Position numbers and translations under genes: made by a program | In this document: positions 50,172-60,144 of the stretch, piece after piece | How the letters are laid out: each line of letters starts with the position of its first letter | How positions within the stretch are numbered: the stretch's first letter is position 1 | The notes under the pieces: model-generated | Database searches by the model: none | What the model saw: only the letters and a program-made list of their open reading frames with translations | Told to the model about the DNA's origin: nothing | Source of the DNA: Streptomyces sp. GSL17-111 | GTDB lineage: Bacteria > Actinomycetota > Actinomycetes > Streptomycetales > Streptomycetaceae | Direction of reading: 5' to 3' | Assembly (NCBI RefSeq): GCF_037911585.1 | Contig: NZ_JBAJNS010000001.1 | Location: 5,007,501-5,071,500, forward strand | Length of the DNA stretch: 64,000 nucleotides

Positions 50172-52946
50172 GTGGCAAAGGACGAGCAGATCGGCGTGGC
50201 GGACGGCGTGGTGGACGGCGTGGTGGAGACGGCACCGGAGCGGGCGGAGCGGGGCGGCGGGGGCAAGCTCCTGCTGATGGACGGCCATTCGCTGGCCTAC
50301 CGGGCGTTCTACGCGTTGCCGGAGGAGAACTTCTCCACGACCACGGGGCAGACGACGAACGCGGTGTACGGCTTCGTGTCGATGCTGTCGAACACGTTGC
50401 GTGACGAGGCGCCGACGCACTTCGCGGTCGCGTTCGACGTCTCGCGCAAGACGTGGCGCGCGGAGGAGTTCACGGAGTACAAGGCGAACCGCTCCAAGAC
50501 GCCGGACGGCTTCAAGGGGCAGGTGGAGCTGATCGGCGAGCTGCTGGACGCGATGCGCGTCAAGCGGTTCGCGGTGGAGGGCTTCGAGGCGGACGACGTG
50601 ATCGCCACGCTGGCGACGCAGGCGGAGGCCGCCGGGTACGAGGTGTCGATCGTCACCGGTGACCGGGACTGCTTCCAGCTGGTCTCGGACCGGGTCACCG
50701 TCCTGTACCCGACGAAGGGCGTCTCGGAGCTGACGCGGTTCACGCCGGAGAAGGTGCGGGAGAAGTACGGGCTGGAGCCGGCCCAGTACCCGGACTTCGC
50801 GGCCCTGCGCGGTGACCCGTCGGACAACCTGCCCGGCATTCCGGGGGTGGGGGAGAAGACGGCCACCAAGTGGATCAGCCAGTTCGGCTCGTTCGACGAG
50901 CTGGTGGCGCGGGTGGACGAGATCAAGACGAAGGCCGGGCAGAACCTCCGCGACCACCTGGAGTCGGTCAAGCTCAACCGGCGGCTGACGGAGATGGTGC
51001 GGGACGTCGAGCTGCCGTGCGGCCCGGCGGAGCTGGAGCGGGTGGCCTACGACCGCGAGACGCTGACGTCGCTGCTGGACGTGCTGGAGATCCGCAACCA
51101 GAACTTCCGCGAGCGGCTGTTCGCCGCCGATCCGGCCGCCGCCGAGGCGGACGCGGAACCCCCCGCGGCCGGGGTCGAGGTGGCGGGCCGGGTGCTGGAG
51201 GCGGGCGAGCTGGGGCCGTGGCTGGCCGAACACGCGGCGGCGGGCGGGCGTCCGCTGGGCCTGGCGTCGGTGGACGACTGGCACCTGGGGGCGGGCCGGG
51301 TGAGCGAGATCGCGCTGGCCACCGGGGAGGGCCCGGCGGCCTGGTTCGATCCGGCGGAGCTGGACGCCCCCGACGAGCAGGCGTTCGCGGCCTGGCTGGC
51401 CGACGGGAAGCGGCCGAAGACGGTGCACAACGCGCGCGCGACGCAGCGGGTGTTCGCCGAGCACGGCTGGCGGATCGAGGGGATCGTCTCGGACACGGCG
51501 CTGGCCGCCTATCTGGTGCAGCCGGGGCGCCGCAGTTTCGCGCTGGACGCGCTCAGCCTGGAGTTCCTCGGCCGTGAGCTGCCGCAGCCCGCCGAGAGCG
51601 GTTCGGGCCAGCTGGCACTGGGGGCGGACGAGCAGGCGCAGGCCGACGCCCTGATGGGGCAGGCCCGTACGGTGCTGGACCTGGGGGAGGCGTTCACCGG
51701 CCGGCTGGCCGAGGTGGGGGCGGCGGAGCTGCTGGCCGACATGGAGCTGCCCGTCTCCGAGGTGCTGTCGCGGATGGAGCGGGCCGGTATCGCGGCGGAC
51801 CGCGCCTGGCTCGGCGGCCTGGAGCAGCAGTTCGCCGACGCGGCCCAGCAGGCGGTGCGGGAGGCGCACGCGGCCGTCGGGCACGAGTTCAACCTCGGCT
51901 CGCCCAAGCAGCTCCAGGAGGTGCTGTTCGGGGAGCTGGGCCTGCCGAGGACGAAGAAGACGAAGACGGGCTACACCACCGACGCCGACGCGCTGGCGTG
52001 GCTCGCGACGCAGACGGACCACGAACTGCCGGTGCTGATGCTGCGGTTCCGGGAGCAGTCCAAGCTGCGCGCCACCGTCGAGGGGCTGATCAAGACGATC
52101 GGGGCGGACGGCCGGATCCACACCACGTTCAGTCAGACGGTCGCCTCCACCGGCCGGCTGTCCTCGACCGACCCGAACCTGCAGAACGTTCCGGTGCGCA
52201 CCGACGAGGGCCGGGCGATCCGCCGCGCGTTCGTCGTCGGCGAGGGCTTCGAGTCGTTGATGACGGCGGACTACAGCCAGATCGAGCTGCGGGTCATGGC
52301 GCACCTGTCGGAGGACGCCGGGCTCATCGAGGCGTTCACCTCCGGCGAGGACCTGCACACCACGGTGGCCTCGCAGGTGTTCGGCGTCGCCAAGGACCAG
52401 GTCGACCCCGAGATGCGCCGCAAGATCAAGGCGATGTCCTACGGTCTGGCCTACGGCCTCTCCGCGTTCGGGCTGTCCCAGCAGCTTGGCATCAGCCCGG
52501 AGGAGGCCCGCAGGCTCATGGACACCTTCTTCGAGCGGTTCGGCGGGGTGCGGGACTACCTGCACCGTGCGGTGGAGGAGGCCCGCGCCGTCGGCTACAC
52601 CAGCACCATGCTGGGCCGCCGCCGCTACCTGCCGGATCTCAACTCCAGCAACCGGCAGCGCCGGGAGATGGCCGAGCGCATGGCGTTGAACGCGCCGATC
52701 CAGGGCACGGCCGCGGACATCGTGAAGATCGCCATGCTGCGGGTGGACGCCGAGCTGCGGAAGCGGAATCTCACCTCGCGCATGCTGCTCCAGGTGCACG
52801 ACGAGATCGTGCTGGAGGTCGCCGCGGGCGAGCGGGAGGCGGTGGAGGAGCTGGTGCGCCGCGAAATGGCCGGTGCGGTGGAACTGCGGGCCCCGCTGGA
52901 CGTGTCGGTGGGGGTGGGCCCGGACTGGGAGTCGGCGGCCCACTGA
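50172..52946 (+). CDS. polA: DNA polymerase I
   Basis: This 924-residue repair and primer-removal polymerase has a 5'-3' nuclease domain from ~residue 35 (LLLMDGHSLAYRAFYALP), GFEADDVIATLA and the helix-hairpin-helix GIPGVGEKTATKWI. The middle 3'-5' exonuclease-like region (~330-520) lacks the metal-binding acidic set and is probably inactive. The polymerase domain is complete, with motif A MTADYSQIELRVMAH, the O-helix RRKIKAMSYGLAYG and motif C LQVHDEIVLE. The GTG start follows CAGGAT by 7 bases. A ~30-residue acidic extension precedes the nuclease fold. Confidence 0.96.
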   Translation: MAKDEQIGVADGVVDGVVETAPERAERGGGGKLLLMDGHSLAYRAFYALPEENFSTTTGQTTNAVYGFVSMLSNTLRDEAPTHFAVAFDVSRKTWRAEEFTEYKANRSKTPDGFKGQVELIGELLDAMRVKRFAVEGFEADDVIATLATQAEAAGYEVSIVTGDRDCFQLVSDRVTVLYPTKGVSELTRFTPEKVREKYGLEPAQYPDFAALRGDPSDNLPGIPGVGEKTATKWISQFGSFDELVARVDEIKTKAGQNLRDHLESVKLNRRLTEMVRDVELPCGPAELERVAYDRETLTSLLDVLEIRNQNFRERLFAADPAAAEADAEPPAAGVEVAGRVLEAGELGPWLAEHAAAGGRPLGLASVDDWHLGAGRVSEIALATGEGPAAWFDPAELDAPDEQAFAAWLADGKRPKTVHNARATQRVFAEHGWRIEGIVSDTALAAYLVQPGRRSFALDALSLEFLGRELPQPAESGSGQLALGADEQAQADALMGQARTVLDLGEAFTGRLAEVGAAELLADMELPVSEVLSRMERAGIAADRAWLGGLEQQFADAAQQAVREAHAAVGHEFNLGSPKQLQEVLFGELGLPRTKKTKTGYTTDADALAWLATQTDHELPVLMLRFREQSKLRATVEGLIKTIGADGRIHTTFSQTVASTGRLSSTDPNLQNVPVRTDEGRAIRRAFVVGEGFESLMTADYSQIELRVMAHLSEDAGLIEAFTSGEDLHTTVASQVFGVAKDQVDPEMRRKIKAMSYGLAYGLSAFGLSQQLGISPEEARRLMDTFFERFGGVRDYLHRAVEEARAVGYTSTMLGRRRYLPDLNSSNRQRREMAERMALNAPIQGTAADIVKIAMLRVDAELRKRNLTSRMLLQVHDEIVLEVAAGEREAVEELVRREMAGAVELRAPLDVSVGVGPDWESAAH

Positions 52947-53078
52947 CGAACGGGGTGTGGCGGCGGAGGGCGTGACCGGAAGCCGCCGCGTGTCGTATCG
53001 TCACCTTCGCCGCCCTGTCGGGAGTCAGGTACATGACGGGCAGCGCGACCATTCGGGGACAAGGGGAGGAACGGCCGT

Positions 53079-54665
53079 ATGACGGGTCGTACCGGTGGCA
53101 GGCTCCGCAGGGGCGTGAGCGCGACGGCCGTGGCGGCCGCCGCGATGGTGGCCCTGACCGCGTCTCAGGCGCCCGGCCTCTCCCTGCCCCCGCCCAGCCC
53201 CACGGCGGACGATCCGGCGCTCGGGGCGGACGACGCGCCCGCGACCGGGGGTGACGCCCCCTACCACACCGAGCTTCCCCCGCTGGAGACGCCGGACATG
53301 CCGGACAGCTCCCGCGAGCTGGACGGCGGCGGCCCGGTCGTGACCGGCCCGGCCGAAGCGGGCGTCCCCGCGACGGTCCTGGCCGCCTACCGGCAGGCCG
53401 AGAGCACGCTGCGCGGCGAGCAGCCCCGCTGCAACCTGTCGTGGCAACTGCTCGCCGCCATCGGCAAGGTGGAGTCGGGGCAGGCCCGCGGTGGTGCGGT
53501 CGACGCCGAGGGCACCACGCTCTCCCCGATCCGCGGCCCCAAGCTGGACGGAAACGGCTTCCAGAACATCCCGGACACCGACAACGGCGCCTACGACGGC
53601 GACACCGTGCACGACCGGGCCGTCGGCCCCATGCAGTTCATCCCCACCACGTGGGCGGCGTGGGGCGCCGACGGCAACGGCGACGGCGCCAAGGACCCCG
53701 ACAACATCTTCGACGCCGCCCTCGCGGCGGGCCGCTACCTGTGCGCCAACGGCCGGGACCTGGCGGACCCGGCCGACCTGGAGCGCGCCATCCTCAGCTA
53801 CAACCCGTCGCGGGAGTACCTGCGGACGGTCCTGTCGTGGCTGGAGTTCTACCGCAAGGGCGTCCACGAGGTGCCGGACGGCACCGGCCAGCTGCCCGAC
53901 TCCCCGGGGCCGGGCAATCCGCGTCAGCCCGACCCGGTCGACGAGGAGCCCAAGCGGCGGCCGGCGTCCGAGGACACCTCCGGCGACAAGGAGCCGAAGG
54001 GGCCCAAGGACCCGAAGGACCCGAAGGATCCGAAGGATCCGCAGGACGAGAAGCCCGGCTCGGGCGGGGACCGTCCGGGGTCGAAGGAGCCCGCCGAGGA
54101 GGACGAGGACGGCGGGATCGTGCCGCCCTCCGGCGAGGACCCCGACGGCGACGGGCCCGGGCCGGACGACGGCAGCGACGAGGAGCCGGAGAAGCCCACC
54201 GACCCCGAGGAGCCTGGCGACCCCGACGAGCCGGAGGACCCGGAGGAGCCGACCGACCCCGAGGAGCCGGAGGACCCGGACGAGCCGGGCGAGGAGCCGG
54301 GGGAGTGCCCGGTCGACCCGGAGGAGCCCACCGACCCCGAGGAGCCGCAGCCCGGCACCGAGGACCCGGCGGACGACGAGGAGGCGACCGACGAGGACGC
54401 CGCCGACGGCGCTGCCGACGCCGACGACCGCACGGAGCCCGAGGACTCCGATGAGGCCGGGGCCGACGACTCCGAGGACGCCGACGACCCCGACGCCGAC
54501 GACCCGGAGGACGAGCCGGCCGACCCGTGCGGGGACCCGGACGCCGAGGACCCGGAGCAGGACGAGGACGACCCCCGGGACGAGGGCGACGAGGAGCAGC
54601 AGGGCGAGGGCGGCACCGCCCGCGACGGCGGCGTCCGTCCCGAGGACGCCGCCCGCGCCGAATAG
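53079..54665 (+). CDS. MltB-like lytic transglycosylase with long acidic tail
   Basis: This 528-residue secreted protein has a signal peptide at ~1-30 (ATAVAAAAMVALTASQA). The catalytic domain (~95-270) is like actinobacterial MltB/SLT transglycosylases: catalytic Glu132 in AAIGKVESG, then AVGPMQFIPTTWAAWG and AILSYNPSREYL. These enzymes cut peptidoglycan glycan strands. From ~285 to the end the protein is an extreme Asp/Glu/Pro tail with repeats of the DPEEP/DPDEP kind. The tail is far longer than the family needs and may bind cations or teichoic-acid partners. GGGGAGG precedes the ATG. Confidence 0.88.
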   Translation: MTGRTGGRLRRGVSATAVAAAAMVALTASQAPGLSLPPPSPTADDPALGADDAPATGGDAPYHTELPPLETPDMPDSSRELDGGGPVVTGPAEAGVPATVLAAYRQAESTLRGEQPRCNLSWQLLAAIGKVESGQARGGAVDAEGTTLSPIRGPKLDGNGFQNIPDTDNGAYDGDTVHDRAVGPMQFIPTTWAAWGADGNGDGAKDPDNIFDAALAAGRYLCANGRDLADPADLERAILSYNPSREYLRTVLSWLEFYRKGVHEVPDGTGQLPDSPGPGNPRQPDPVDEEPKRRPASEDTSGDKEPKGPKDPKDPKDPKDPQDEKPGSGGDRPGSKEPAEEDEDGGIVPPSGEDPDGDGPGPDDGSDEEPEKPTDPEEPGDPDEPEDPEEPTDPEEPEDPDEPGEEPGECPVDPEEPTDPEEPQPGTEDPADDEEATDEDAADGAADADDRTEPEDSDEAGADDSEDADDPDADDPEDEPADPCGDPDAEDPEQDEDDPRDEGDEEQQGEGGTARDGGVRPEDAARAE

Positions 54666-54704
54666 TCGGCACGCCGCAGCCCGGCACGCCGGAGCCCGCC
54701 CCGC

Positions 54705-57245
54705 CTACCGTCCTCGGCGCGGGGCGGCCCGGCGGGTGGGCACCGCCGTGGTCGGGTCGTCCGGCCACGGGTGGCGCGGGTAGCGCCCGCGCAGCTCGGA
54801 GCGCACGGCGCGGTAGCCCTCGGCCCAGAACGACGCCAGATCGGCGGTGACGGCGGCGGGCCGCCCGGCGGGGGAGAGCAGGTGCACCAGCAGGGGCACC
54901 CGCCCGTCGGCGAGCCGGGGCGCCTGCGTCCAGCCGAAGAGTTCCTGCAGTTTGACGGCGAGCACCGGCTGGTCGCCGGAGTAGTCGACGCGCACCCGCG
55001 AGCCCGAGGGCACCTCGACCCGTTCGGGCGCCAGCTCCTCCAGCCGGGCCGCCGCGCCGCTCGACCAGGGCAGCAGGCTCCGCAGCAGGGCGAGGGTGTC
55101 GACGGCGTCCAGGCGGTCGCCGGTCAGCCAGCTGGGGGCGCGGGCGAGGAGGGCGTCGTCGCCGACGTCGGGCCAGGGCTCGCCCAGCGTGCGGTGGAGG
55201 AAGGCCATGCGCCGACGCAGCGACCGGGCCTGCTCCGGCCAGCGCAGGAGGTCCGTCCCGCCCGCGCGCACCGCCTCCAGGAGCGCCTGGCGCACCTGCT
55301 CCGGGTGGGGCCGCGGCACGGTTTCGCTGCCCAGGGCGATCGCCCCGAGCCGGGTGACGCGCTGGGCGGTGACGGCGCCGCGCCCGGCGTCGTAGGTCAC
55401 CTCCTCGTCCTCCCGGAGCAGGGCGGCGGCGGCCTGCCGGGCGGTCTCCTCGTCGATGACGGCGACGAGCCGGGCCCGCGCCGAGGGGGCGCCCGCCGGG
55501 CGGTCGGCCACGGCGACGGCGAGCCACGGCGCGCCGCCGTGCGCGGTCGTGACCTCGGCCCGGGTGCCGGAGGCCATCAGGTAGGCGCCGGCCCCGCCCT
55601 GCCGCCGCGCCACCCGCTCCGGGTGGGCGAGAGCGGCGACGAGGCCCACGGCCTCCGCCACCCCACCGGACGCGTCCCCGCCGCCGTCCTCGCTTCTCCG
55701 GGGTGCGGTGTCCCCGGGCAGCGCCCTGCGCAGCCGGTCGGCCTCGCGCCGCCAGCGGGCGGCGTACCCCTCGCGCGGGGAGCGGCGTACGGCCCGCAGG
55801 ACGTCGCCCAGGTCCTGGCCCAGTTCGCGCGGCGGCTCCTCGCTGAGCAGCGCGACGACCTCGGCGGCGGCTCGTGGGCCGACGAGGCGGGCGCCGTCGA
55901 GCAGGGCCCGGGCCAGCCGGGGGTGGAGCCCCAGCCGGGCCATGGCCTCGCCGCGCGTGGTGGCGCGGCCCGCGCCGTCCACGGCGCCGACGGCGGTCAG
56001 AACCGCACCGGCCGCCGCCATGGCCCCGGCGGGCGGCGGGTCGAGCAGGGCCAGGCCGTCGGCGCCCGGGGCGCCCCAGCAGGCGGCCTGGAGGGCGAAC
56101 GCGCCGAGGTCAGCGACGGCGATCTCGGGTTGCGGGAAGCGGGGCCGGCGGCCGTCCTCCCCCTGTGACCAGCACCGGTAGGCGGTGCCGGGCGCCTCGC
56201 GTCCGGCCCGACCCGCGCGCTGCCGGGCCGCCGCCCGGGAGGCCCACACGGTGGTCAGGGCGCTGAGCCCACGTGCGTGGTCGGTGCGCGGCTCCCGGGC
56301 CAGCCCGGCGTCGACGACGATCCGCACCCCGGGCACGGTGAGGCTGGACTCCGCCACGGCGGTGGCCAGCACGATCCGGCGGCGTCCGTGCGGGCCCGGC
56401 CCGGCGAGGACGGCGTCCTGGGTCTCGGCGCGGGCTCGGCCGTGCACCTGGAGGACGTCGGCGTCCGCGTCCTCCAGCGCCGCCGCCACCCGGGCGATCT
56501 CGCCGACGCCGGGCAGGAAGCACAGGACGTCCCCCTCCCGTTCGCGCAGCGCGCGCCGTATGACGGCCGCGACGTGGGCGAGCAGCGCGTGGTCCACGCG
56601 CAGGCCGTGCGGGGGCGCGACGGGGGTGGGCGGGGGCGCCCACACCGTCTCGACGGGGTGGGCGACGCCCCGCGCCGCCACCACGGGGCCGTCCAGCAGG
56701 CGCGCCCAGCCCTCGGCGTCGGTGGTCGCCGAGGCGGCCAGGAGTTGGAGCTCCGGCCGCAGGGTGTGCCGCACGTCCAGCAGGAAGGCGGCGGCGGTGT
56801 CGGCGTCGAGGTGCCGCTCGTGGCACTCGTCGAGCATGACGACGTCGACGCCCGGCAGCTCCTGGTCGCGCTGGAGCCGCTGGAGGAGGACGCCGGTGGT
56901 GACGACCTCCACGCACGTCCCCGGTCCGACGCGCCGCTCGCCGCGCACGGTGAAGCCCACCCGGCCGCCCACGTCCTCGCCCAGCAGCCACGCCATCCGG
57001 CGGGCGGCGGCCCGGGCGGCGATCCGCCGGGGTTCGGCCACCAGGACGCGCCGGGGTCGGCCCGTCCGGCCGTCCGCGGCGCCCGGTGCCAGACCGGCCA
57101 GCTCCAGTGGCACCAGCGTCGTCTTGCCCGACCCCGGCGGGGCGCACAGCACGGCGGTGCCCGCCTCGGCCAGGGCCTCCCGCAGTCGGGGCAGCGCATC
57201 CCGCACCGGGAGGTCGAGCGCCCGCTGCCGTGCGGTGGCCGTCAC
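54705..57245 (-). CDS. hrpB: ATP-dependent helicase HrpB
   Basis: This 846-residue DEAH-family RNA helicase has Walker A APPGSGKTT (35-43), DEAH-box variant DECHER (139-144), motif III SATTD, motif VI RQRAGRAGRE, and a C-terminal HrpB-specific domain with YSGDQPVLAVKLQELFGW and LLVHLLSPAGRPAAVTADLASFW. The GTG at 57245 overlaps the stop of the upstream methyltransferase gene (GTGA), so both are one unit. The cellular role of HrpB is poorly defined. Confidence 0.93.
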   Translation of the reverse strand: MTATARQRALDLPVRDALPRLREALAEAGTAVLCAPPGSGKTTLVPLELAGLAPGAADGRTGRPRRVLVAEPRRIAARAAARRMAWLLGEDVGGRVGFTVRGERRVGPGTCVEVVTTGVLLQRLQRDQELPGVDVVMLDECHERHLDADTAAAFLLDVRHTLRPELQLLAASATTDAEGWARLLDGPVVAARGVAHPVETVWAPPPTPVAPPHGLRVDHALLAHVAAVIRRALREREGDVLCFLPGVGEIARVAAALEDADADVLQVHGRARAETQDAVLAGPGPHGRRRIVLATAVAESSLTVPGVRIVVDAGLAREPRTDHARGLSALTTVWASRAAARQRAGRAGREAPGTAYRCWSQGEDGRRPRFPQPEIAVADLGAFALQAACWGAPGADGLALLDPPPAGAMAAAGAVLTAVGAVDGAGRATTRGEAMARLGLHPRLARALLDGARLVGPRAAAEVVALLSEEPPRELGQDLGDVLRAVRRSPREGYAARWRREADRLRRALPGDTAPRRSEDGGGDASGGVAEAVGLVAALAHPERVARRQGGAGAYLMASGTRAEVTTAHGGAPWLAVAVADRPAGAPSARARLVAVIDEETARQAAAALLREDEEVTYDAGRGAVTAQRVTRLGAIALGSETVPRPHPEQVRQALLEAVRAGGTDLLRWPEQARSLRRRMAFLHRTLGEPWPDVGDDALLARAPSWLTGDRLDAVDTLALLRSLLPWSSGAAARLEELAPERVEVPSGSRVRVDYSGDQPVLAVKLQELFGWTQAPRLADGRVPLLVHLLSPAGRPAAVTADLASFWAEGYRAVRSELRGRYPRHPWPDDPTTAVPTRRAAPRRGR

Positions 57246-58048
57246 GCGTCCCGCTCGCACACGAAGATCGCCGTGCCGGGGATCAGCGCGCCGCGCAGCG
57301 GGGACCAGCCGCCCCACTCCTGCCGGTTCCACGCCGGCCACTCCGGTTCGACGAGGTCGGTGAGCCGCAGCCCGGCGGCGACGACGTCCCGCACCCGGTC
57401 GCCCAGGGTGCGGTGGTGTTCGACGTAGAGGGCGCGGCCCTCCTCGTCCTGTTCGACGTAGGGGGTGCGGTCGAAGTAGGACGCGGAGACGGTCAGGCCC
57501 TCCGGCCCGGGCTCGTCGGGCAGGGCCCAGCGCAGGGGGTGCGTCACGGAGAACACCCAGCGTCCGCCCGGCCGCAGGACGCGCCGCACCTCCCGGAGGA
57601 CGCGCACGGGGTCGGCGACGAAGGGCACGGCGCCGTAGGCCGAGCAGGCCAGGTCGAAGGAGGCGTCCGCGAAGGGCAGCGCCCCGGCGTCGGCCTCGAC
57701 CAGCGTGACGCCGTCGGTGCCCAGGCGCAGGGCGTGCTGGAGCTGGCGGTGGGAGACGTCCAGGGCGACCGGGCGGGCGCCGTGCGCGGCCAGCCAGCGC
57801 GAGCACTGCGCCGCGCCCGCGCCGATCTCCAGCACGCGCGCTCCGACCAGCCGCTCCGGGTCGCCCAGAAGGCGCGCCTCGTCCTCCGTCAGCCCCTCGG
57901 GGCCCCAGACGAAGCGGTCGTCACCGAGGAAGCCGCCGTGTTCGTTCTGGTAGTCGTCGGCGTTGCGGTCCCACCACAGCCGGCTCGCCCGCCGGCTCTC
58001 GGCCTCACCGGCCCTGCGCCGTACGGCGTCGCCCTCGTCGGCACTCAT
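57242..58048 (-). CDS. Class I SAM-dependent methyltransferase
   Basis: This 268-residue Rossmann-fold methyltransferase has motif I VLEIGAGAAQCSRWLAAHG near 80, the post-I Asp in PVALDVSHRQL, motif II FDLACSAYGAVPFV, and motif III VLRPGGRWVFSVTHP. The ATG at 58048 is preceded by GACGAGG. The insert with SYFDRTPYVEQDEEGRALYVEHH suits a small-molecule or cofactor methyltransferase. It is coupled with hrpB downstream and divergent from rpsA. The substrate is unknown. Confidence 0.9.
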   Translation of the reverse strand: MSADEGDAVRRRAGEAESRRASRLWWDRNADDYQNEHGGFLGDDRFVWGPEGLTEDEARLLGDPERLVGARVLEIGAGAAQCSRWLAAHGARPVALDVSHRQLQHALRLGTDGVTLVEADAGALPFADASFDLACSAYGAVPFVADPVRVLREVRRVLRPGGRWVFSVTHPLRWALPDEPGPEGLTVSASYFDRTPYVEQDEEGRALYVEHHRTLGDRVRDVVAAGLRLTDLVEPEWPAWNRQEWGGWSPLRGALIPGTAIFVCERDA

Positions 58049-58443
58049 CCTCGTCTTCGCACCCCTGTCGCACTCGTGTGGCGACCGTAACGATAGGCTG
58101 TGGGCAATCTTGTGCATGCGGCGTGCGATGAGCACACTGCGATGTGCGTCTGCCGATACGGAGGACGCGGCGGAGCGGGCGGTTTTCGCCCCATCCGTCC
58201 CACGTGTCGCAAACGTGCATTGACCCTGCCCGGCTGCGGCCGTATGCTACAAGTTGCGCTGCGGGCCTGCGCGCCTCGGACGGAGCAGGTCGCGCTCGCA
58301 TCTGTTGTATGTCCTCTCGGTTGTCGAGGTGCTTTCGCGTTTCGGGAAGTGCCTCCCAGGCTGTCCGGCTTCGGCGGTGCGATAAGGGCTCACGGCGTAG
58401 CAGTACCTACGACTTCTGTGTCCGTACCGGAGCCCTTTACCAC
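58049..58443. other. Divergent intergenic region upstream of rpsA
   Basis: This 395-bp spacer has no supportable gene. It holds the rpsA promoter (58220-58248) and then a ~190-nt leader before the rpsA ATG. A long leader is in keeping with autogenous control of S1, but I could not identify a specific structure. The methyltransferase promoter should lie near 58060-58110. Confidence 0.6.
58220..58248 (+). promoter_or_regulatory. HrdB-type promoter of rpsA
   Basis: TTGACC (58220-58225) and TATGCT (58243-58248) are separated by exactly 17 bp, the best vegetative-sigma promoter match in the window. The transcript would begin near 58255. Confidence 0.75.
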
Positions 58444-59955
58444 ATGACGAGCAGCACCGAGACCACCGTGACCACCCCGCAGGTTGCGGTCAACGACATC
58501 GGTTCCGAGGAAGCCTTCCTCGCCGCGATCGACGAGACGATCAAGTACTTCAACGACGGCGACATCGTCGACGGCGTCATCGTGAAGGTCGACCGGGACG
58601 AGGTCCTGCTCGACATCGGTTACAAGACCGAGGGCGTCATCCCTTCCCGTGAGCTGTCGATCAAGCACGACGTCGACCCCAACGAGGTCGTCGCCGTCGG
58701 TGACGAGATCGAGGCCCTTGTCCTCCAGAAGGAGGACAAGGAAGGCCGCCTCATCCTGTCCAAGAAGCGCGCCCAGTACGAGCGCGCCTGGGGCACCATC
58801 GAGAAGATCAAGGAAGAGGACGGGATCGTCACCGGTACCGTCATCGAGGTCGTCAAGGGTGGTCTCATCCTCGACATCGGCCTCCGGGGCTTCCTCCCCG
58901 CCTCCCTGGTCGAGATGCGCCGCGTCCGCGACCTCCAGCCGTACGTCGGCAAGGAGCTCGAGGCGAAGATCATCGAGCTGGACAAGAACCGCAACAACGT
59001 GGTCCTGTCCCGCCGTGCCTGGCTGGAGCAGACGCAGAGCGAGGTCCGTCAGACCTTCCTCACCACCCTCCAGAAGGGCCAGGTGCGCTCCGGCGTCGTC
59101 TCCTCGATCGTCAACTTCGGTGCCTTCGTGGACCTGGGCGGCGTCGACGGCCTGGTGCACGTCTCGGAGCTGTCCTGGAAGCACATCGACCACCCCTCCG
59201 AGGTCGTCGAGGTCGGCCAGGAGGTCACGGTCGAGGTCCTGGACGTCGACATGGACCGCGAGCGCGTCTCCCTGTCGCTGAAGGCGACCCAGGAAGACCC
59301 GTGGCAGCAGTTCGCCCGCACGCACCAGATCGGCCAGGTCGTCCCCGGCAAGGTCACCAAGCTGGTGCCGTTCGGTGCGTTCGTCCGCGTCGACGAGGGC
59401 ATCGAGGGCCTGGTCCACATCTCCGAGCTGGCCGAGCGCCACGTCGAGATCCCGGAGCAGGTCGTCCAGGTCAACGACGAGATCTTCGTCAAGGTCATCG
59501 ACATCGACCTGGAGCGCCGTCGCATCAGCCTCTCGCTGAAGCAGGCCAACGAGGCCTTCGGCGCCGACCCGATGGCCGTCGAGTTCGACCCCACGCTGTA
59601 CGGCATGGCGGCGTCCTACGACGACCAGGGCAACTACATCTACCCCGAGGGCTTCGACCCCGAGTCGAACGACTGGCTCGAGGGGTACGAGAAGCAGCGC
59701 GAGGAGTGGGAGAACCAGTACGCGGTCGCCCAGGCGCGCTTCGAGCAGCACCAGGCGCAGGTCGTCAAGTCCCGCGAGCAGGACGCCCAGGCCGAGGCCG
59801 AGGGTGCCGGCGCCGGTCCCGCCCCGAGCAGCCAGGGTGGCGGCGGCGGCGGTGGCGGTTCCTACTCGTCGGACTCCGGCGAGGACTCCGGCGCGCTGGC
59901 CTCCGACGAGGCCCTCGCCGCGCTCCGCGAGAAGCTGGCCGGCGGCCAGAGCTGA
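58444..59955 (+). CDS. rpsA: 30S ribosomal protein S1
   Basis: This 503-residue protein has four S1 (OB-fold) domains. They begin near IVDGVIVKVDRDEVLLDIGY, IVTGTVIEVVKGGLILDIG, VRSGVVSSIVNFGAFVDLG and VVPGKVTKLVPFGAFVRVDEG; the last two are the most canonical. It helps mRNA bind the 30S subunit. The C-terminal ~100 residues hold a Gln/Glu-rich helix and a Gly/Ser-rich stretch. Codon use is strongly optimised, as expected for a highly expressed gene. Four rather than six domains is normal for actinobacteria. Confidence 0.96.
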   Translation: MTSSTETTVTTPQVAVNDIGSEEAFLAAIDETIKYFNDGDIVDGVIVKVDRDEVLLDIGYKTEGVIPSRELSIKHDVDPNEVVAVGDEIEALVLQKEDKEGRLILSKKRAQYERAWGTIEKIKEEDGIVTGTVIEVVKGGLILDIGLRGFLPASLVEMRRVRDLQPYVGKELEAKIIELDKNRNNVVLSRRAWLEQTQSEVRQTFLTTLQKGQVRSGVVSSIVNFGAFVDLGGVDGLVHVSELSWKHIDHPSEVVEVGQEVTVEVLDVDMDRERVSLSLKATQEDPWQQFARTHQIGQVVPGKVTKLVPFGAFVRVDEGIEGLVHISELAERHVEIPEQVVQVNDEIFVKVIDIDLERRRISLSLKQANEAFGADPMAVEFDPTLYGMAASYDDQGNYIYPEGFDPESNDWLEGYEKQREEWENQYAVAQARFEQHQAQVVKSREQDAQAEAEGAGAGPAPSSQGGGGGGGGSYSSDSGEDSGALASDEALAALREKLAGGQS

Positions 59956-60000
59956 TTCCGCGCCGGGCCGAGGCCCGGCCGGTTCGGTTCACGACGGTAC

Positions 60001-60038
60001 GGAAGGGCCCGCTCCCCGCTCGGGGGGCGGGCCCTTCC
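60001..60038 (+). terminator. Terminator after rpsA
   Basis: A 12-bp perfect stem (GGAAGGGCCCGC at 60001-60012 with 60027-60038) encloses a 14-nt loop, 46 bases after the stop. The 5' arm is nearly the same sequence as in the hairpin after gltD. Confidence 0.82.
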
Positions 60039-60144
60039 GCGTCGTGGCGCCCCGCGTCGGCGGCCACGCCCCGGAGGAGGGAATTCCGCGCCGGGCACCG
60101 ACGTTGGCACAGGCGGAAGCGCTTGACGGAGGGGCAAGGAGAAC

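Noticed and set aside
47775..52943. Very long minus-strand frame across polA into the oxidoreductase
   Set aside because: Only the part from ATG 50060 down shows oxidoreductase motifs; the rest is antisense to polA, which is fully supported.
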